Notes under the pieces: generated by a model
The model's database searches: none
What the model was told of the DNA's origin: nothing
Seen by the model: only the letters and a program-made list of their open reading frames with translations
In this document: in pieces, positions 7,739-15,856 of the stretch
Layout of the letters: each line of letters starts with the position of its first letter
Numbering within the stretch: position 1 is the stretch's first letter
Position numbers and translations under genes: made by a program
From: Bacteroidota bacterium
GTDB lineage: Bacteria > Bacteroidota > Ignavibacteria > Ignavibacteriales > Ignavibacteriaceae
Assembly (NCBI GenBank): GCA_020161395.1
Contig: JAIUOE010000001.1
Span: forward strand, 248,001 to 312,000
Reading direction: 5' to 3'
Length of the DNA stretch: 64,000 nt

Positions 7739-9171
7739 AATTAGTAAAAAACAGCATAATTGAACTTGAAATAGAGAGCTACGCATTCGAAGGAAAGGGC
7801 GTTGCATTCCTTAGAGATGATGAAAATCCCGAAAATGAAAGGGGTTTCGTGGTTTTTGTTCAGGGTGCATACCCGGGTGAAAGAGTAACTGCAAAGCTGA
7901 TCAAAACAAAAAAGAACTATGCCGAATCTGTTGTTGTTGAAGTGCTGCAGAAATCCCCTCTGCGTGTGGAACCCCTCTGTTCTCATTTTGGCGTCTGTGG
8001 TGGTTGCAAACAGCAGGACCTGGTCTATTCAGAACAGATAAAACACAAACAACAGCAGGTAGCTGAAATATTTAAAAACATCGGCGGTATCACCGAAATT
8101 GAGCAGGAACCGATTCTTGGGGCTGAAAAGCAGTTTTATTATCGAAACAAAATGGAGTTCTCCTTCTCCCAAAAAAGATGGCTCACTTCGGATGAGGCGG
8201 GGAAACCGGATGTTACGAATCAGGGGCTTTTTCTCGGGTTGCATGTTCCCGGGGTTTATGACAAAGTGCTTGATCTGAAGGAATGCAAACTGCAGTCACC
8301 TGTCTCTGAAGAGATAGTTGGATTCACCAGAGATTACTTTACGGAGCTTGGTTTCGAGGCATATTCCACCAAAACACATACCGGCTATCTTAAAAATCTT
8401 GTGATCAGACAGTCAGCAAACATTCCCGATTTGATGATCAATCTGGTGACAGCAAGTGAGGATCAGGCTGTTACCTACAATTATGCATCAGCTCTCAAGA
8501 CTAAATTTCCACAGATTACGACCATAGTAAACAACATAAATTCCTCAAAAGCACAGGTGGCAAAAGGAGAATATGAGATTGTGCTCTTCGGTGAAGGAAA
8601 AATTTATGATAAAATCGGTGAGTACACATTCGGCATAAGCGCCAATTCCTTCTTCCAGACCAACACTTCGCAGGCTGAGAAACTTTATGATACAACTCTC
8701 GAATTTGCAGGCCTCACCGGTTCCGAAATCGTTTATGATCTCTATTGTGGAGCCGGAACAATAACGATCTACATGTCGAAACACTGTAAGGAAGTTTACG
8801 GATTTGAAGCGGTTGCCGATGCAATCATGGATGCAGGAATCAATAAAGATTTGAACAAGGCACCACATCTTCATTTCTATCTCGCTGACCTCTACAAAAG
8901 TTTTCTCCCCGTTTTGGCAGCCAATGACATTCCAAAACCGGATGTGGTGATTCTTGATCCGCCGAGAAGTGGTATGCACCCGAACACCCTTGCGGACATG
9001 CTAAAAATAAAACCGGCAAAGATCGTGTATATCAGTTGCAATCCGACAACTCAGGCGAGAGATATTAAAGAACTTCTTGCAGCCGGATACAAGCTTGTGA
9101 AAATGAGAGCTGTGGATATGTTCCCTAATACATATCACATTGAAAATGTCGCTCTTTTGATTTTGGAGTGA
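7735..9171 (+). CDS. rlmD: 23S rRNA (uracil-C5)-methyltransferase, RlmD/RumA family
   Basis: A 478-residue enzyme of the TrmA/RlmD group that methylates a uridine C5 in rRNA using SAM. An N-terminal TRAM domain (residues 1-70, IIELEIESYAFEGKGVAFL) is followed by iron-sulfur cysteines in LCSHFGVCGGCKQQD. The methyltransferase domain follows, with VYDLYCGAGTITIYMSK (SAM loop), VILDPPRSGMHP and the nucleophile block VYISCNPTTQARD. The ENVALL tail carries the general base. RlmD versus RlmCD specificity cannot be told from sequence. It is coupled to the upstream methyltransferase gene. Confidence 0.93.
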   Translation: MKLVKNSIIELEIESYAFEGKGVAFLRDDENPENERGFVVFVQGAYPGERVTAKLIKTKKNYAESVVVEVLQKSPLRVEPLCSHFGVCGGCKQQDLVYSEQIKHKQQQVAEIFKNIGGITEIEQEPILGAEKQFYYRNKMEFSFSQKRWLTSDEAGKPDVTNQGLFLGLHVPGVYDKVLDLKECKLQSPVSEEIVGFTRDYFTELGFEAYSTKTHTGYLKNLVIRQSANIPDLMINLVTASEDQAVTYNYASALKTKFPQITTIVNNINSSKAQVAKGEYEIVLFGEGKIYDKIGEYTFGISANSFFQTNTSQAEKLYDTTLEFAGLTGSEIVYDLYCGAGTITIYMSKHCKEVYGFEAVADAIMDAGINKDLNKAPHLHFYLADLYKSFLPVLAANDIPKPDVVILDPPRSGMHPNTLADMLKIKPAKIVYISCNPTTQARDIKELLAAGYKLVKMRAVDMFPNTYHIENVALLILE

Positions 9172-9181
9172 GAGGATTCAA

Positions 9182-9218
9182 TTATTAATTAAATAACAAG
9201 GGATTATCATTTTAATAA
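9182..9218. promoter_or_regulatory. Tandem 15-bp palindromes, candidate sigma-54 activator sites
   Basis: Site 1 at 9182-9196 (TTATTAATTAAATAA, one mismatch) and site 2 at 9204-9218 (TTATCATTTTAATAA, perfect) fit TTATYAWWWTRATAA. Their centres are 22 bp apart, the same geometry as upstream of the symporter and MFS genes. The pair lies about 118 bp before the start predicted from the -24/-12-like element at 9292. Confidence 0.65.
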
Positions 9219-9291
9219 TTTCCTGTTTGAACATACTGTATAAACCCTTTATTTTTATTGTTTTGGAGGGATTTCAGGGCATTATTCCGAT

Positions 9292-9307
9292 TGGTACAGT
9301 TATTGAT
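9292..9307 (+). promoter_or_regulatory. Probable sigma-54 (-24/-12) promoter
   Basis: TGGTACAGTTATTGAT has GG at 9293-9294 and TTG ending 11 bases later, but GA replaces the usual GC at -12. It differs at few positions from the cleaner promoter at 49193 (GGGCACAGTTATTGCG). The near match and the upstream paired sites support it. Confidence 0.5.
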
Positions 9308-9364
9308 GAATAAAATTCATATTGCCTTGTGCAACCGTTTCATCTTTAATCAATTGGAGCTCCA

Positions 9365-11005
9365 ATGAAAAAGTATGTCCTTCATTTTTTTGTAATCACA
9401 GTGCTCTCAGTAAGCACCCTCTTCGCACAGGGTCAGCCAACCCTCCCCTTCGATTTTGAAAATGGCACCCTCAACTACACATTTACTGACTTTGGCGGCG
9501 GTCTGGCTACCAGAGTTGCAAACCCGGCTCCGGGGGGAATCAATACCACAGGATTTGTCGGCAAAATGATCAAAAATGCCGGTGACCCCTGGGGTGGATC
9601 ATGGATAGCAATGGCTGGCAATATCGACTTTTCTGTCAATAAAATATTCAAAGTAAAAGTTTACATGCCAAGAATTGGAGCAAGACTCCTGCTTAAAGTT
9701 GAGAACGCCACTAATGGTGGGATTGCATTCGAAATGCAGGATACCGGCACTGTCGCAAATGCATGGGAAGAACTAACCTTCGATTTCTCAACTATTAATA
9801 CTGCCAACACCTACGCTAAAATGGTCTTCATTTTCGATCTTGGTACAGTTGGTGCAGGTGGTGCAGAATACACATACTACTTTGACGAAATCAGACTCGT
9901 TCAGGGTGGTGGCGGACCAACACTTACTCAAATGAATCTCCCTGTTACCTGGGATGATCCAACCGTCAACTACGGTGTTGTCGGTTTTGAAGGTGCTGAA
10001 CAGTCAAGCATTATCGCCGATCCAAACAATGCTTCCAACAAAGTTGTCAAAGTCATCAAGACTGCAACCGCTCAACCCTGGGCAGGAACAACAGTTACTG
10101 CAGTTACCGGCGGACAGCAGACAGGTTTCTCTGCAAAAGTGCCTTTTACTGCAAACGAAAAAAGAATGAATGTAAGAGTTTACTCACCACACGCTCCGAT
10201 TCAGGTAAGACTGAAAGTTGAAGATTATCAAAACGGTGGTGTCTCATGCGAAACTGAAGCAACCCTCTCCATCGCAAATTCATGGCAGACACTTGTTTTC
10301 GATTTTGGATACCCTGCTCCGGGAACTGCAACCCTCGATCTCAACGCCTATCTTAATAAAGCTTCCATCTTCTTCAATTTTGGAGTTAATGGCGCAACTG
10401 CGGGTGAAAAAACCTATTATTTTGATGATGTAAGATTCGGCGTCGATTTTGTACCTGTAGAACTCACTTCCTTCACCGCCAATGCAAACGGCTCCTCCGT
10501 TGATCTTAACTGGGCAACCGCAAGTGAGACCAACAACAAAGGTTTTGAAATTCAGAGAAGTGTAAACAACACTGATTTCGCTACCGTCGCTTTTGTAGAA
10601 GGAAAAGGAACATCAACCTCAACTTCAAACTATGCCTATTCAGATGCAGTTCAGCCGGGTAAATATACCTACAGACTGAAACAAATCGACTACAACGGCA
10701 GTTTTGAATATTCAAACGCAATCGAAGTTGATTTGGCTCCATCATCCTTTAGTCTCGATCAGAACTATCCAAATCCATTCAATCCTTCAACAGTTATCAG
10801 ATTCAATCTCCCTGTCTCAGGATTTGTTACCCTCGCAGTTTACAACAGCATGGGCGAAATGGTCGGACAGCTCCTTAGCAAAGATCTCTCAGCCGGATCA
10901 CATGATGTCTCCTTCAATGCTGCAAATCTTCCAAGCGGTACATATTTCTACCGTCTGAATTCAGGAGACTTCACTGCCACAAAGAAAATGCAATTAATTA
11001 AATAA
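9365..11005 (+). CDS. T9SS-secreted protein with two carbohydrate-binding-like modules
   Basis: A 546-residue secreted protein. A signal peptide (to about residue 21, VSTLFAQ) precedes two homologous beta-sandwich modules (about 22-180 and 190-360). Each has a PWxGxW-type motif (GDPWGGSW, AQPWAGT) and ends in a YYFDEIRL or YYFDDVRF strand, as in glycan-binding modules attached to glucanases. An Ig/FN3-like segment (365-450) follows, then a T9SS type A sorting domain (NQNYPNPFNPSTVIRF, ending TKKMQLIK). There is no catalytic motif, so it probably binds glucan at the cell surface. A SD GGAG directly precedes the ATG. Upstream paired palindromes suggest co-regulation with the glucan locus. Confidence 0.85.
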   Translation: MKKYVLHFFVITVLSVSTLFAQGQPTLPFDFENGTLNYTFTDFGGGLATRVANPAPGGINTTGFVGKMIKNAGDPWGGSWIAMAGNIDFSVNKIFKVKVYMPRIGARLLLKVENATNGGIAFEMQDTGTVANAWEELTFDFSTINTANTYAKMVFIFDLGTVGAGGAEYTYYFDEIRLVQGGGGPTLTQMNLPVTWDDPTVNYGVVGFEGAEQSSIIADPNNASNKVVKVIKTATAQPWAGTTVTAVTGGQQTGFSAKVPFTANEKRMNVRVYSPHAPIQVRLKVEDYQNGGVSCETEATLSIANSWQTLVFDFGYPAPGTATLDLNAYLNKASIFFNFGVNGATAGEKTYYFDDVRFGVDFVPVELTSFTANANGSSVDLNWATASETNNKGFEIQRSVNNTDFATVAFVEGKGTSTSTSNYAYSDAVQPGKYTYRLKQIDYNGSFEYSNAIEVDLAPSSFSLDQNYPNPFNPSTVIRFNLPVSGFVTLAVYNSMGEMVGQLLSKDLSAGSHDVSFNAANLPSGTYFYRLNSGDFTATKKMQLIK

Positions 11006-11118
11006 TGCAATAATCCAATAATGCAGTAATGCAATAATTTTTTTTAGATTGAGGTTGTTCGGAAACGGGCAACCTCTTTTTTAATGCAGCAATGCAATAA
11101 TCCAAAAATGCAGTTATG
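11006..11118. repeat. Reiterated AATGCAATAAT-type short repeats flanking the terminator
   Basis: 11006-11036 reads TAATGCAATAATCCAATAAT followed by GCAGTAATGCAATAA. After the terminator hairpin, 11083-11116 has AATGCAGCAATGCAATAATC followed by CAAAAATGCAGTTATGG. The two blocks are degenerate copies of the same low-complexity unit on both sides of the hairpin. Confidence 0.6.
11051..11082 (+). terminator. Rho-independent terminator
   Basis: Stem GAGGTTG (11051-11057) pairs with CAACCTC (11070-11076), extendable by wobble pairs into the loop, and is followed by TTTTTT (11077-11082). It lies 45 bases after the stop of the T9SS protein gene. Confidence 0.85.
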
Positions 11119-11207
11119 GAATTGTAGGTTTAGTGAATTTTGTGCCGGGTTTTTCTGTTTTTTACATAATTATTCCCATTTTTGTATTGAATTTTTAGAG
11201 AAACGAG

Positions 11208-11807
11208 ATGGATGAGATTTTAACAGCAGCACAGAAATTATTCGACGGTATAAAAAGACACTCCAATCTGACTCCCGAGTGCGAAGCCATGATAGCCTCC
11301 CGGCTGTCAAAGAAGGTTATAAAAAGGAAACAGTATTTTATTCATGAGGGACAGGTAGCCAAATCAGCGGCTTTTGTAATCAGTGGATGTCTCCGCTCTT
11401 TTTCGATTGATGAGAACGGTTTCGAGCATATCCTGCAGTTCGCTCCCCAAAACTGGTGGATAACGGACATGTACAGCTTCATTTCCGAAAAGGAAAGTTT
11501 CCTGAACATCAATGCCCTCGATGATTCCGAAGTGTTGATTCTCACCCGTCGCGACCAGATCGAGCTTTTCGATAAAGTCCCGGCTCTCGAAAGATATTTC
11601 AGAATCATCACCGAAAACTCCCTCGTAAACAGTCATCGCCGGCTGCTGGACAATCTTGCCCTCCCCGCAAAAGACAGGTACCTGAAGTTCTGTCAGGTCT
11701 ACCCCACTCTCGTGAATACTCTCCCTCAAAAACAGATCGCACAATATCTCGGAATTACCCCCGAATTTTTGAGCAAAGTAAGAAGTGAAGCTTTAAGGGA
11801 GAGGTGA
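11208..11807 (+). CDS. Crp/Fnr-family transcriptional regulator
   Basis: A 199-residue regulator of the Bacteroidota Crp/Fnr type. The N-terminal cyclic-nucleotide-binding jelly roll (about 20-130) includes FIHEGQVAKSAAFVISGCLRSF. A C-terminal helix-turn-helix follows, with LPQKQIAQYLGITPEFLSKVRSE. Residues for cAMP binding are not clearly conserved and there are no Fnr-type cysteine clusters, so the signal is unknown. The gene ends 9 bases from the convergent PLP-enzyme gene. Members of this group often control stress or respiratory genes; no target is evident here. Confidence 0.88.
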   Translation: MDEILTAAQKLFDGIKRHSNLTPECEAMIASRLSKKVIKRKQYFIHEGQVAKSAAFVISGCLRSFSIDENGFEHILQFAPQNWWITDMYSFISEKESFLNINALDDSEVLILTRRDQIELFDKVPALERYFRIITENSLVNSHRRLLDNLALPAKDRYLKFCQVYPTLVNTLPQKQIAQYLGITPEFLSKVRSEALRER

Positions 11808-11816
11808 AGCGAGCAC

Positions 11817-12821
11817 TCAAACCCATATCCTCCTGAAATTTTTATTATCCCCCGCCGGGACTGCTCTGGCGAATACTGCCGGCATACCACCCGAGTGAGT
11901 GAAGATTACAGGCACTTCCCTGTTCAGTTTCCCTGTGCGGGCAAGCTCGAACAATCCGTACATCGCCTTGCCCGTATATACCTGATCGAGGATCATTGCT
12001 TCGAGGTTTGCACAAACGACACTTGCTTCCTCTGCGCCTTTCACCGGAACTGCGTATCTATCGTAATACTCGTCATAAATCTGAAGTTTTGTTTCAGAGT
12101 AAGCGGGATCAATGCCAAGTAACCGGCAGCTTTCTGTCATCAATTCTCTCGTCCGCTTTTCAATAAATTCTTTGTTGTGTGAAACACTTATTCCTAGAAT
12201 TTTTGCTTTTGGCATGTAAATTGCGGCACCAAGGGCAACTCCCGCATACATGCCGCACGAACTGACTGTAAGCACCACCTGAACTGGCAGGTCTCCGAAC
12301 TGGTCTGCGATTTCTTTCATCGCTGCAACATACCCGATTGCTCCGAGCGGAGTGGACGCCCCCATAATTATTGTGTATGGTTTCTTCCCTGCAGCAGTGA
12401 GTTCGTCCGACCAGTTGTACATTTCGCGGTTCAGTACCTCTTCATCACAACTTCCGACGATATATCGAATATCCGCTCCATATAACGCATCCAAAAGGAG
12501 GTTCCCTTTCAGTTCATCCACATCGTCTCCACCGAGGACGAGTTTGATATCCAGTCCGGTTTTCCGGCATGCTGCCGCAGTCATCCTTGCATGATTCGAC
12601 TGGGTGGCTCCAACCGTAATAACTGTATCGCACCCCACTTCAAGTGCCGCAGCAAGTTCAAATTCAAGTTTTCTTACCTTGTTTCCTCCCAGTGCAAGAC
12701 CCGTCATGTCGTCTCTCTTTATGAGGAGCGATTTTAAGCCAAGGTGTTTGGCGAGTGCGGGTGCTTCTTCAAGCGGGGTTGGAAGTGTTGCCAGACTTAT
12801 CCGTGGGATGTTTTCAAACAT
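11817..12821 (-). CDS. D-cysteine desulfhydrase / ACC deaminase-family PLP enzyme
   Basis: A 334-residue fold-type II PLP enzyme. LIKRDDMTGLALGGNKVRKLEF carries the PLP lysine of this family (K of GGNKVRKLE). VGATQSNHARMTAAACRK is the substrate-binding block, and FTHSGGMPAVFA near the C-terminus is typical of D-cysteine desulfhydrase and 1-aminocyclopropane-1-carboxylate deaminase. The D-cysteine reaction (to pyruvate, sulfide and ammonia) is the likelier assignment because ACC deaminases are rarer; sequence alone does not prove it. Cytoplasmic, single gene. Confidence 0.85.
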   Translation of the reverse strand: MFENIPRISLATLPTPLEEAPALAKHLGLKSLLIKRDDMTGLALGGNKVRKLEFELAAALEVGCDTVITVGATQSNHARMTAAACRKTGLDIKLVLGGDDVDELKGNLLLDALYGADIRYIVGSCDEEVLNREMYNWSDELTAAGKKPYTIIMGASTPLGAIGYVAAMKEIADQFGDLPVQVVLTVSSCGMYAGVALGAAIYMPKAKILGISVSHNKEFIEKRTRELMTESCRLLGIDPAYSETKLQIYDEYYDRYAVPVKGAEEASVVCANLEAMILDQVYTGKAMYGLFELARTGKLNREVPVIFTHSGGMPAVFARAVPAGDNKNFRRIWV

Positions 12822-12947
12822 TTTCTATTTCCATTTTTAATTTGAATGCGACAAAAATAGTGAAAAACAGTGAAACACCCCCGCCGGCTTCCCAAAACAC
12901 TTAATCTACATTAAGAGAATTTCATAATCCAGTTCATCGTTTCGCGG

Positions 12948-12973
12948 CTGTACATCTCCGTAAGTTTGTACAG
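12948..12973. promoter_or_regulatory. Inverted repeat upstream of the pirin gene
   Basis: CTGTACA (12948-12954) and TGTACAG (12967-12973) form perfect 7-bp arms around 12 bases, about 30 bp before the pirin start. This is a candidate operator for the pirin-YceI unit or the divergent PLP-enzyme gene. The binding protein is unknown. Confidence 0.4.
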
Positions 12974-13002
12974 TTAATTTTTGAAAACAAGGAATTAAAA
13001 TC

Positions 13003-13719
13003 ATGGCAAGCACAATTTTACATAAGTCAGCGACGCGAGGTCTTGCAAGCCACGGATGGCTTGTAAGCCGCCACACTTTTAGTTTCGCTAACTACTACGA
13101 CCCCGAGAGAATGAATTTCGGTACGCTCCGTGTTCTTAATGATGATTTTGTTGCACCGGGCATGGGATTTGGTACACACCCGCACGACAACATGGAAATC
13201 ATTTCCATTCCTTTGGAAGGCGATCTTGAACATAAAGACAGTATGGGAAATACCACTGTAATAAAGAACGGTGATATACAGGTTATGAGTGCCGGCACAG
13301 GTATCAGGCACAGCGAATATAACAAGAATAAAGAGGTGCCGGTAAAATTTTTACAGATTTGGGTTTTCCCGGACAAGAGAAATGTAATTCCAAGATATGA
13401 TCAGATTACACTGAATGCAGAGGACAGGAAGAACCGCTTCCAGCAGATTCTTTCCCCGTCCGCCGATGATGAGGGTGTCTGGATAAATCAAAACGCCTGG
13501 TTTCACATGGCTGATCTCGAAAAAGGGACCAAAATTGAATACAATATCAAAGGCGAAGGAAACGGACTCTATGTTTTCGTTCTCAATGGAGATGTAACAG
13601 TGGAAGGTCAAGCCCTCTCAACAAGAGACGGCTACGGCTTGTGGGACACAAAAACAGTAAATTTTTCAGCAGATTCAAATACTTCCCTCCTTTTGATGGA
13701 AGTTCCAATGACAGTTTAA
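13003..13719 (+). CDS. Pirin family protein (bicupin, YhaK/YhhW-like)
   Basis: A 238-residue pirin-like bicupin. The metal-binding pirin signature is visible in the first cupin: FGTHPHDNMEIISIPLEGDLEHKDSMGN, with histidines at the expected spacing, and GTGIRHSEYN further on. Family members have quercetin 2,3-dioxygenase activity or redox-sensing roles, and the physiological substrate is generally unknown. It starts with ATG at 13003 after a GGAAT leader. The yceI gene follows 43 bases later in the same direction, a pairing often seen in stress-response clusters. Confidence 0.9.
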   Translation: MASTILHKSATRGLASHGWLVSRHTFSFANYYDPERMNFGTLRVLNDDFVAPGMGFGTHPHDNMEIISIPLEGDLEHKDSMGNTTVIKNGDIQVMSAGTGIRHSEYNKNKEVPVKFLQIWVFPDKRNVIPRYDQITLNAEDRKNRFQQILSPSADDEGVWINQNAWFHMADLEKGTKIEYNIKGEGNGLYVFVLNGDVTVEGQALSTRDGYGLWDTKTVNFSADSNTSLLLMEVPMTV

Positions 13720-13762
13720 TTATCAAAAAAAACAAACAATAAAAAAACCGGAGAAAAACACA

Positions 13763-14293
13763 ATGGCAAAGTCAACATGGTCAATCGACCCAACACATTC
13801 CGAAATCGGATTCAAAGTAAAGCACATGATGTTCACAAATGTTTCAGGAAAATTTAATTCTTTTGAAGCAACTATTCAGAACGAAGATGACAAATTTGAA
13901 ACTTCAAATATCTCTTTCAGTGCGGATGTAAATTCCATAAGCACCAACAACACCGACAGAGACAACCACCTGAGAAGCGCAGACTTCTTCGATGTGGAAA
14001 AATTCGCAAAACTTTCATTCGTTTCCACCGGCATCGTAAAAGTTGACGAAAACAACTTCAAAGTGTCAGGTGACTTCACAATCAAAGATGTAACCAAAAA
14101 CATCACACTTGATGCTGAATACAGCGGATTGATGAAAGACCCGTGGGGAAACACCAAAGCCGGATTCGCTCTTGAAGGAAAAATCAACAGAAAAGATTTC
14201 GGTCTTACATGGAATGCAGCTCTTGAGACCGGTGGCGTTCTGGTAGGCGAAGATGTGAGACTGCTTATCGAAGTGCAGCTCGTTAAAAGCTAA
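13763..14293 (+). CDS. YceI family lipid-binding protein
   Basis: A 176-residue YceI/TT1927b-like lipocalin-fold protein. It opens with WSIDPTHSEIGFKVKHMMFTNVSGKF, the classic YceI start, and has DNHLRSADFFDVEKFAKLSF and GFALEGKINRKDFGLTWN in the body. It has no signal peptide, unlike many periplasmic YceI proteins, so it is probably cytoplasmic here. The family binds isoprenoid chains and is implicated in quinone handling. It is likely transcribed with pirin and ends at a strong terminator 25 bases downstream. Confidence 0.93.
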   Translation: MAKSTWSIDPTHSEIGFKVKHMMFTNVSGKFNSFEATIQNEDDKFETSNISFSADVNSISTNNTDRDNHLRSADFFDVEKFAKLSFVSTGIVKVDENNFKVSGDFTIKDVTKNITLDAEYSGLMKDPWGNTKAGFALEGKINRKDFGLTWNAALETGGVLVGEDVRLLIEVQLVKS

Positions 14294-14318
14294 AAATTTC
14301 TTCGGGAATACCCAAAAG

Positions 14319-14351
14319 GGCTGCTCTCTTAATTGAGGGCAGCCTTTTTTT
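14319..14351 (+). terminator. Rho-independent terminator between yceI and the DUF6328 gene
   Basis: GGCTGC (14319-14324) pairs with GCAGCC (14339-14344). The stem continues with wobble pairs around a TTAATT loop and is followed by a run of T (14345-14351). The T run touches the stop codon of the convergent membrane-protein gene, so one hairpin may serve both directions. Confidence 0.85.
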
Positions 14352-14835
14352 ACACTCTCCTCCTCAAAAAAATCGGGAATAACCACCAGACGAGGATTAT
14401 TAGAATCCCGACAAAAGCGGTAACAAATATACTCGCTGTAGTCTCCATTACCTGCCAGACTACGAGCTGCGTAACGAGCACGAGTGCCAAAGAAAGGAAG
14501 ACCAAACCTACAAGAATCATCCTTGTGGCAAACAGTTTAAATGTAACGCGGTGAATGAGAGGTCTGATCAGGCGGTGATGTGCTGCCGGGGCACTAAAGA
14601 ATACGAGACTTGCAACAGAACACATAAAAGTGGCGATAAAAACCCATTTCTCGAAGGGATGGATTTTCCCAAAACTCTGATTAAATGGCAGTACCACGAG
14701 AAATGCAGTCAGTACCTGAGCTCCCTGCAGCAGGATTCTCAATTCCTGAAGCATGTCGTTCAGACTTCTGCCGTCAGGTGCGTTTTCATCTTCGGGTGTT
14801 CTCAGGCTTTCAAGGTCTTTTTCTGTCTCGTTCAT
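14350..14835 (-). CDS. DUF6328 family membrane protein
   Basis: A 161-residue protein with an acidic, soluble N-terminus (about 40 residues) and four hydrophobic helices. The conserved stretch LQELRILLQGAQVLTAFLVVLPF is typical of the DUF6328 family, whose function is unknown and whose members are sometimes labelled sodium:proton antiporter on weak grounds. It lies in the same direction as, and 95 bases after, the GH128 gene, so read-through from the glucan operon is possible but not required. Confidence 0.8.
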   Translation of the reverse strand: MNETEKDLESLRTPEDENAPDGRSLNDMLQELRILLQGAQVLTAFLVVLPFNQSFGKIHPFEKWVFIATFMCSVASLVFFSAPAAHHRLIRPLIHRVTFKLFATRMILVGLVFLSLALVLVTQLVVWQVMETTASIFVTAFVGILIILVWWLFPIFLRRRV

Positions 14836-14929
14836 CTATTTTTCCAGATTTGAATCCGAAAAATAAACACTTCCACACAACTTACGGTATGTATTTTGAT
14901 CCCGCCACCTGCCGATAAAAAGACCTGAA

Positions 14930-15835
14930 TCAGTTCGACCACGGAAGACTTAAATATAGCTTCCCAAGACTTGTGAGTTCACCCGGTGTCGGATTAAACA
15001 GATAGGTATATTTGTTGTCAGGGAGTCCACCCCTGCCGATAAACCACGCATATCGAAATACATCGCTTCTGCTTTCACAGATGGCTACCATCTGACGCAT
15101 TTGCTCTGCCTGTTTGTCGTAGGAGTTGATGTTGGCGTTCCAGTTTGCAAGTTCTGTTATCCAGATCTGCTTGTTATATTTTTTCAACCTGTCAAGCTGT
15201 GCGGCGAGTCCGTAGTCATACCAGTGAAAAGCGAGGTAATCTATGCGGGGAACCTTGCCCGGGTTGGCAATTTTGTATGCAGCATAAAAAGCATCAAGCC
15301 ACACAACGGGATCGGAATAACCTGTCATTGTCCCCCAGTTCATTGCGGGTCCGACGAGAGATATCGTTCTTCCCTGAGCTTCCAGGTCTGCTGCAACCTG
15401 CTCATACTTCAGCCAGTCAACCGCCGCCTGCTGAGGTGTTCTGTTTGCCTGATCAGTGAGATTTGGTTCATTCATAACGAGAATATATTTCACCTCGGGG
15501 TGGCTGAGCACAAAGTTTTTGATCGCGAGAATCTCGTTGTTGCTTGGAGTTCCACCCCAAATCATCGGTATAAATTCCATTTTGTATGTGGAATTGTAGC
15601 CCGATGGAGCTGTGGTCGTGTAAAACCAGTTGTACCACCATGATACCCCGCCTTTTAGAGCTTCGAGGTCTGCAGCGTTAGTGAGGTTGTATGCAATTCC
15701 CCGCTTGGGACTTTTAGTAATGGTCACAGGTGGTGGATCTCCGCCTGTTGAAACTGCATCCTGTTTGCATCCAAACAATATCATTATCAACGAGACTGCA
15801 ATAAAAATCTTAACTCTGTTTTTCATATAATACAT
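14930..15835 (-). CDS. GH128-like glycoside hydrolase, lipoprotein (probable beta-1,3-glucanase)
   Basis: A 301-residue lipoprotein with signal peptide ending MILFGC (lipobox LFGC). The TIM-barrel domain resembles the Asl1/GH128 glycosyl hydrolase family: YILVMNEPNLTDQ carries the acid/base Glu after strand 4, AFHWYDYG follows, and IWITELANWN carries the nucleophile Glu. GH128 enzymes cut beta-1,3-glucans, which fits the GH81, GH16 and GH5 neighbours. Two starts are possible, ATG at 15835 and ATG at 15826. The latter has a GAGA spaced 8 bases upstream and gives a cleaner signal peptide. It is the last gene of the glucan operon, 21 bases after GH81. Confidence 0.85.
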   Translation of the reverse strand: MYYMKNRVKIFIAVSLIMILFGCKQDAVSTGGDPPPVTITKSPKRGIAYNLTNAADLEALKGGVSWWYNWFYTTTAPSGYNSTYKMEFIPMIWGGTPSNNEILAIKNFVLSHPEVKYILVMNEPNLTDQANRTPQQAAVDWLKYEQVAADLEAQGRTISLVGPAMNWGTMTGYSDPVVWLDAFYAAYKIANPGKVPRIDYLAFHWYDYGLAAQLDRLKKYNKQIWITELANWNANINSYDKQAEQMRQMVAICESRSDVFRYAWFIGRGGLPDNKYTYLFNPTPGELTSLGKLYLSLPWSN

Positions 15836-15856
15836 CTCAAAAAATAAATTTACGCT

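Noticed and set aside
9353-9366. Perfect 14-bp palindrome ATTGGAGCTCCAAT over the ribosome-binding site and start of the T9SS protein gene
   Set aside because: It has no loop, so it cannot form a hairpin; the symmetry most likely comes from GGAG plus chance. Not repeated upstream of other genes in the window.
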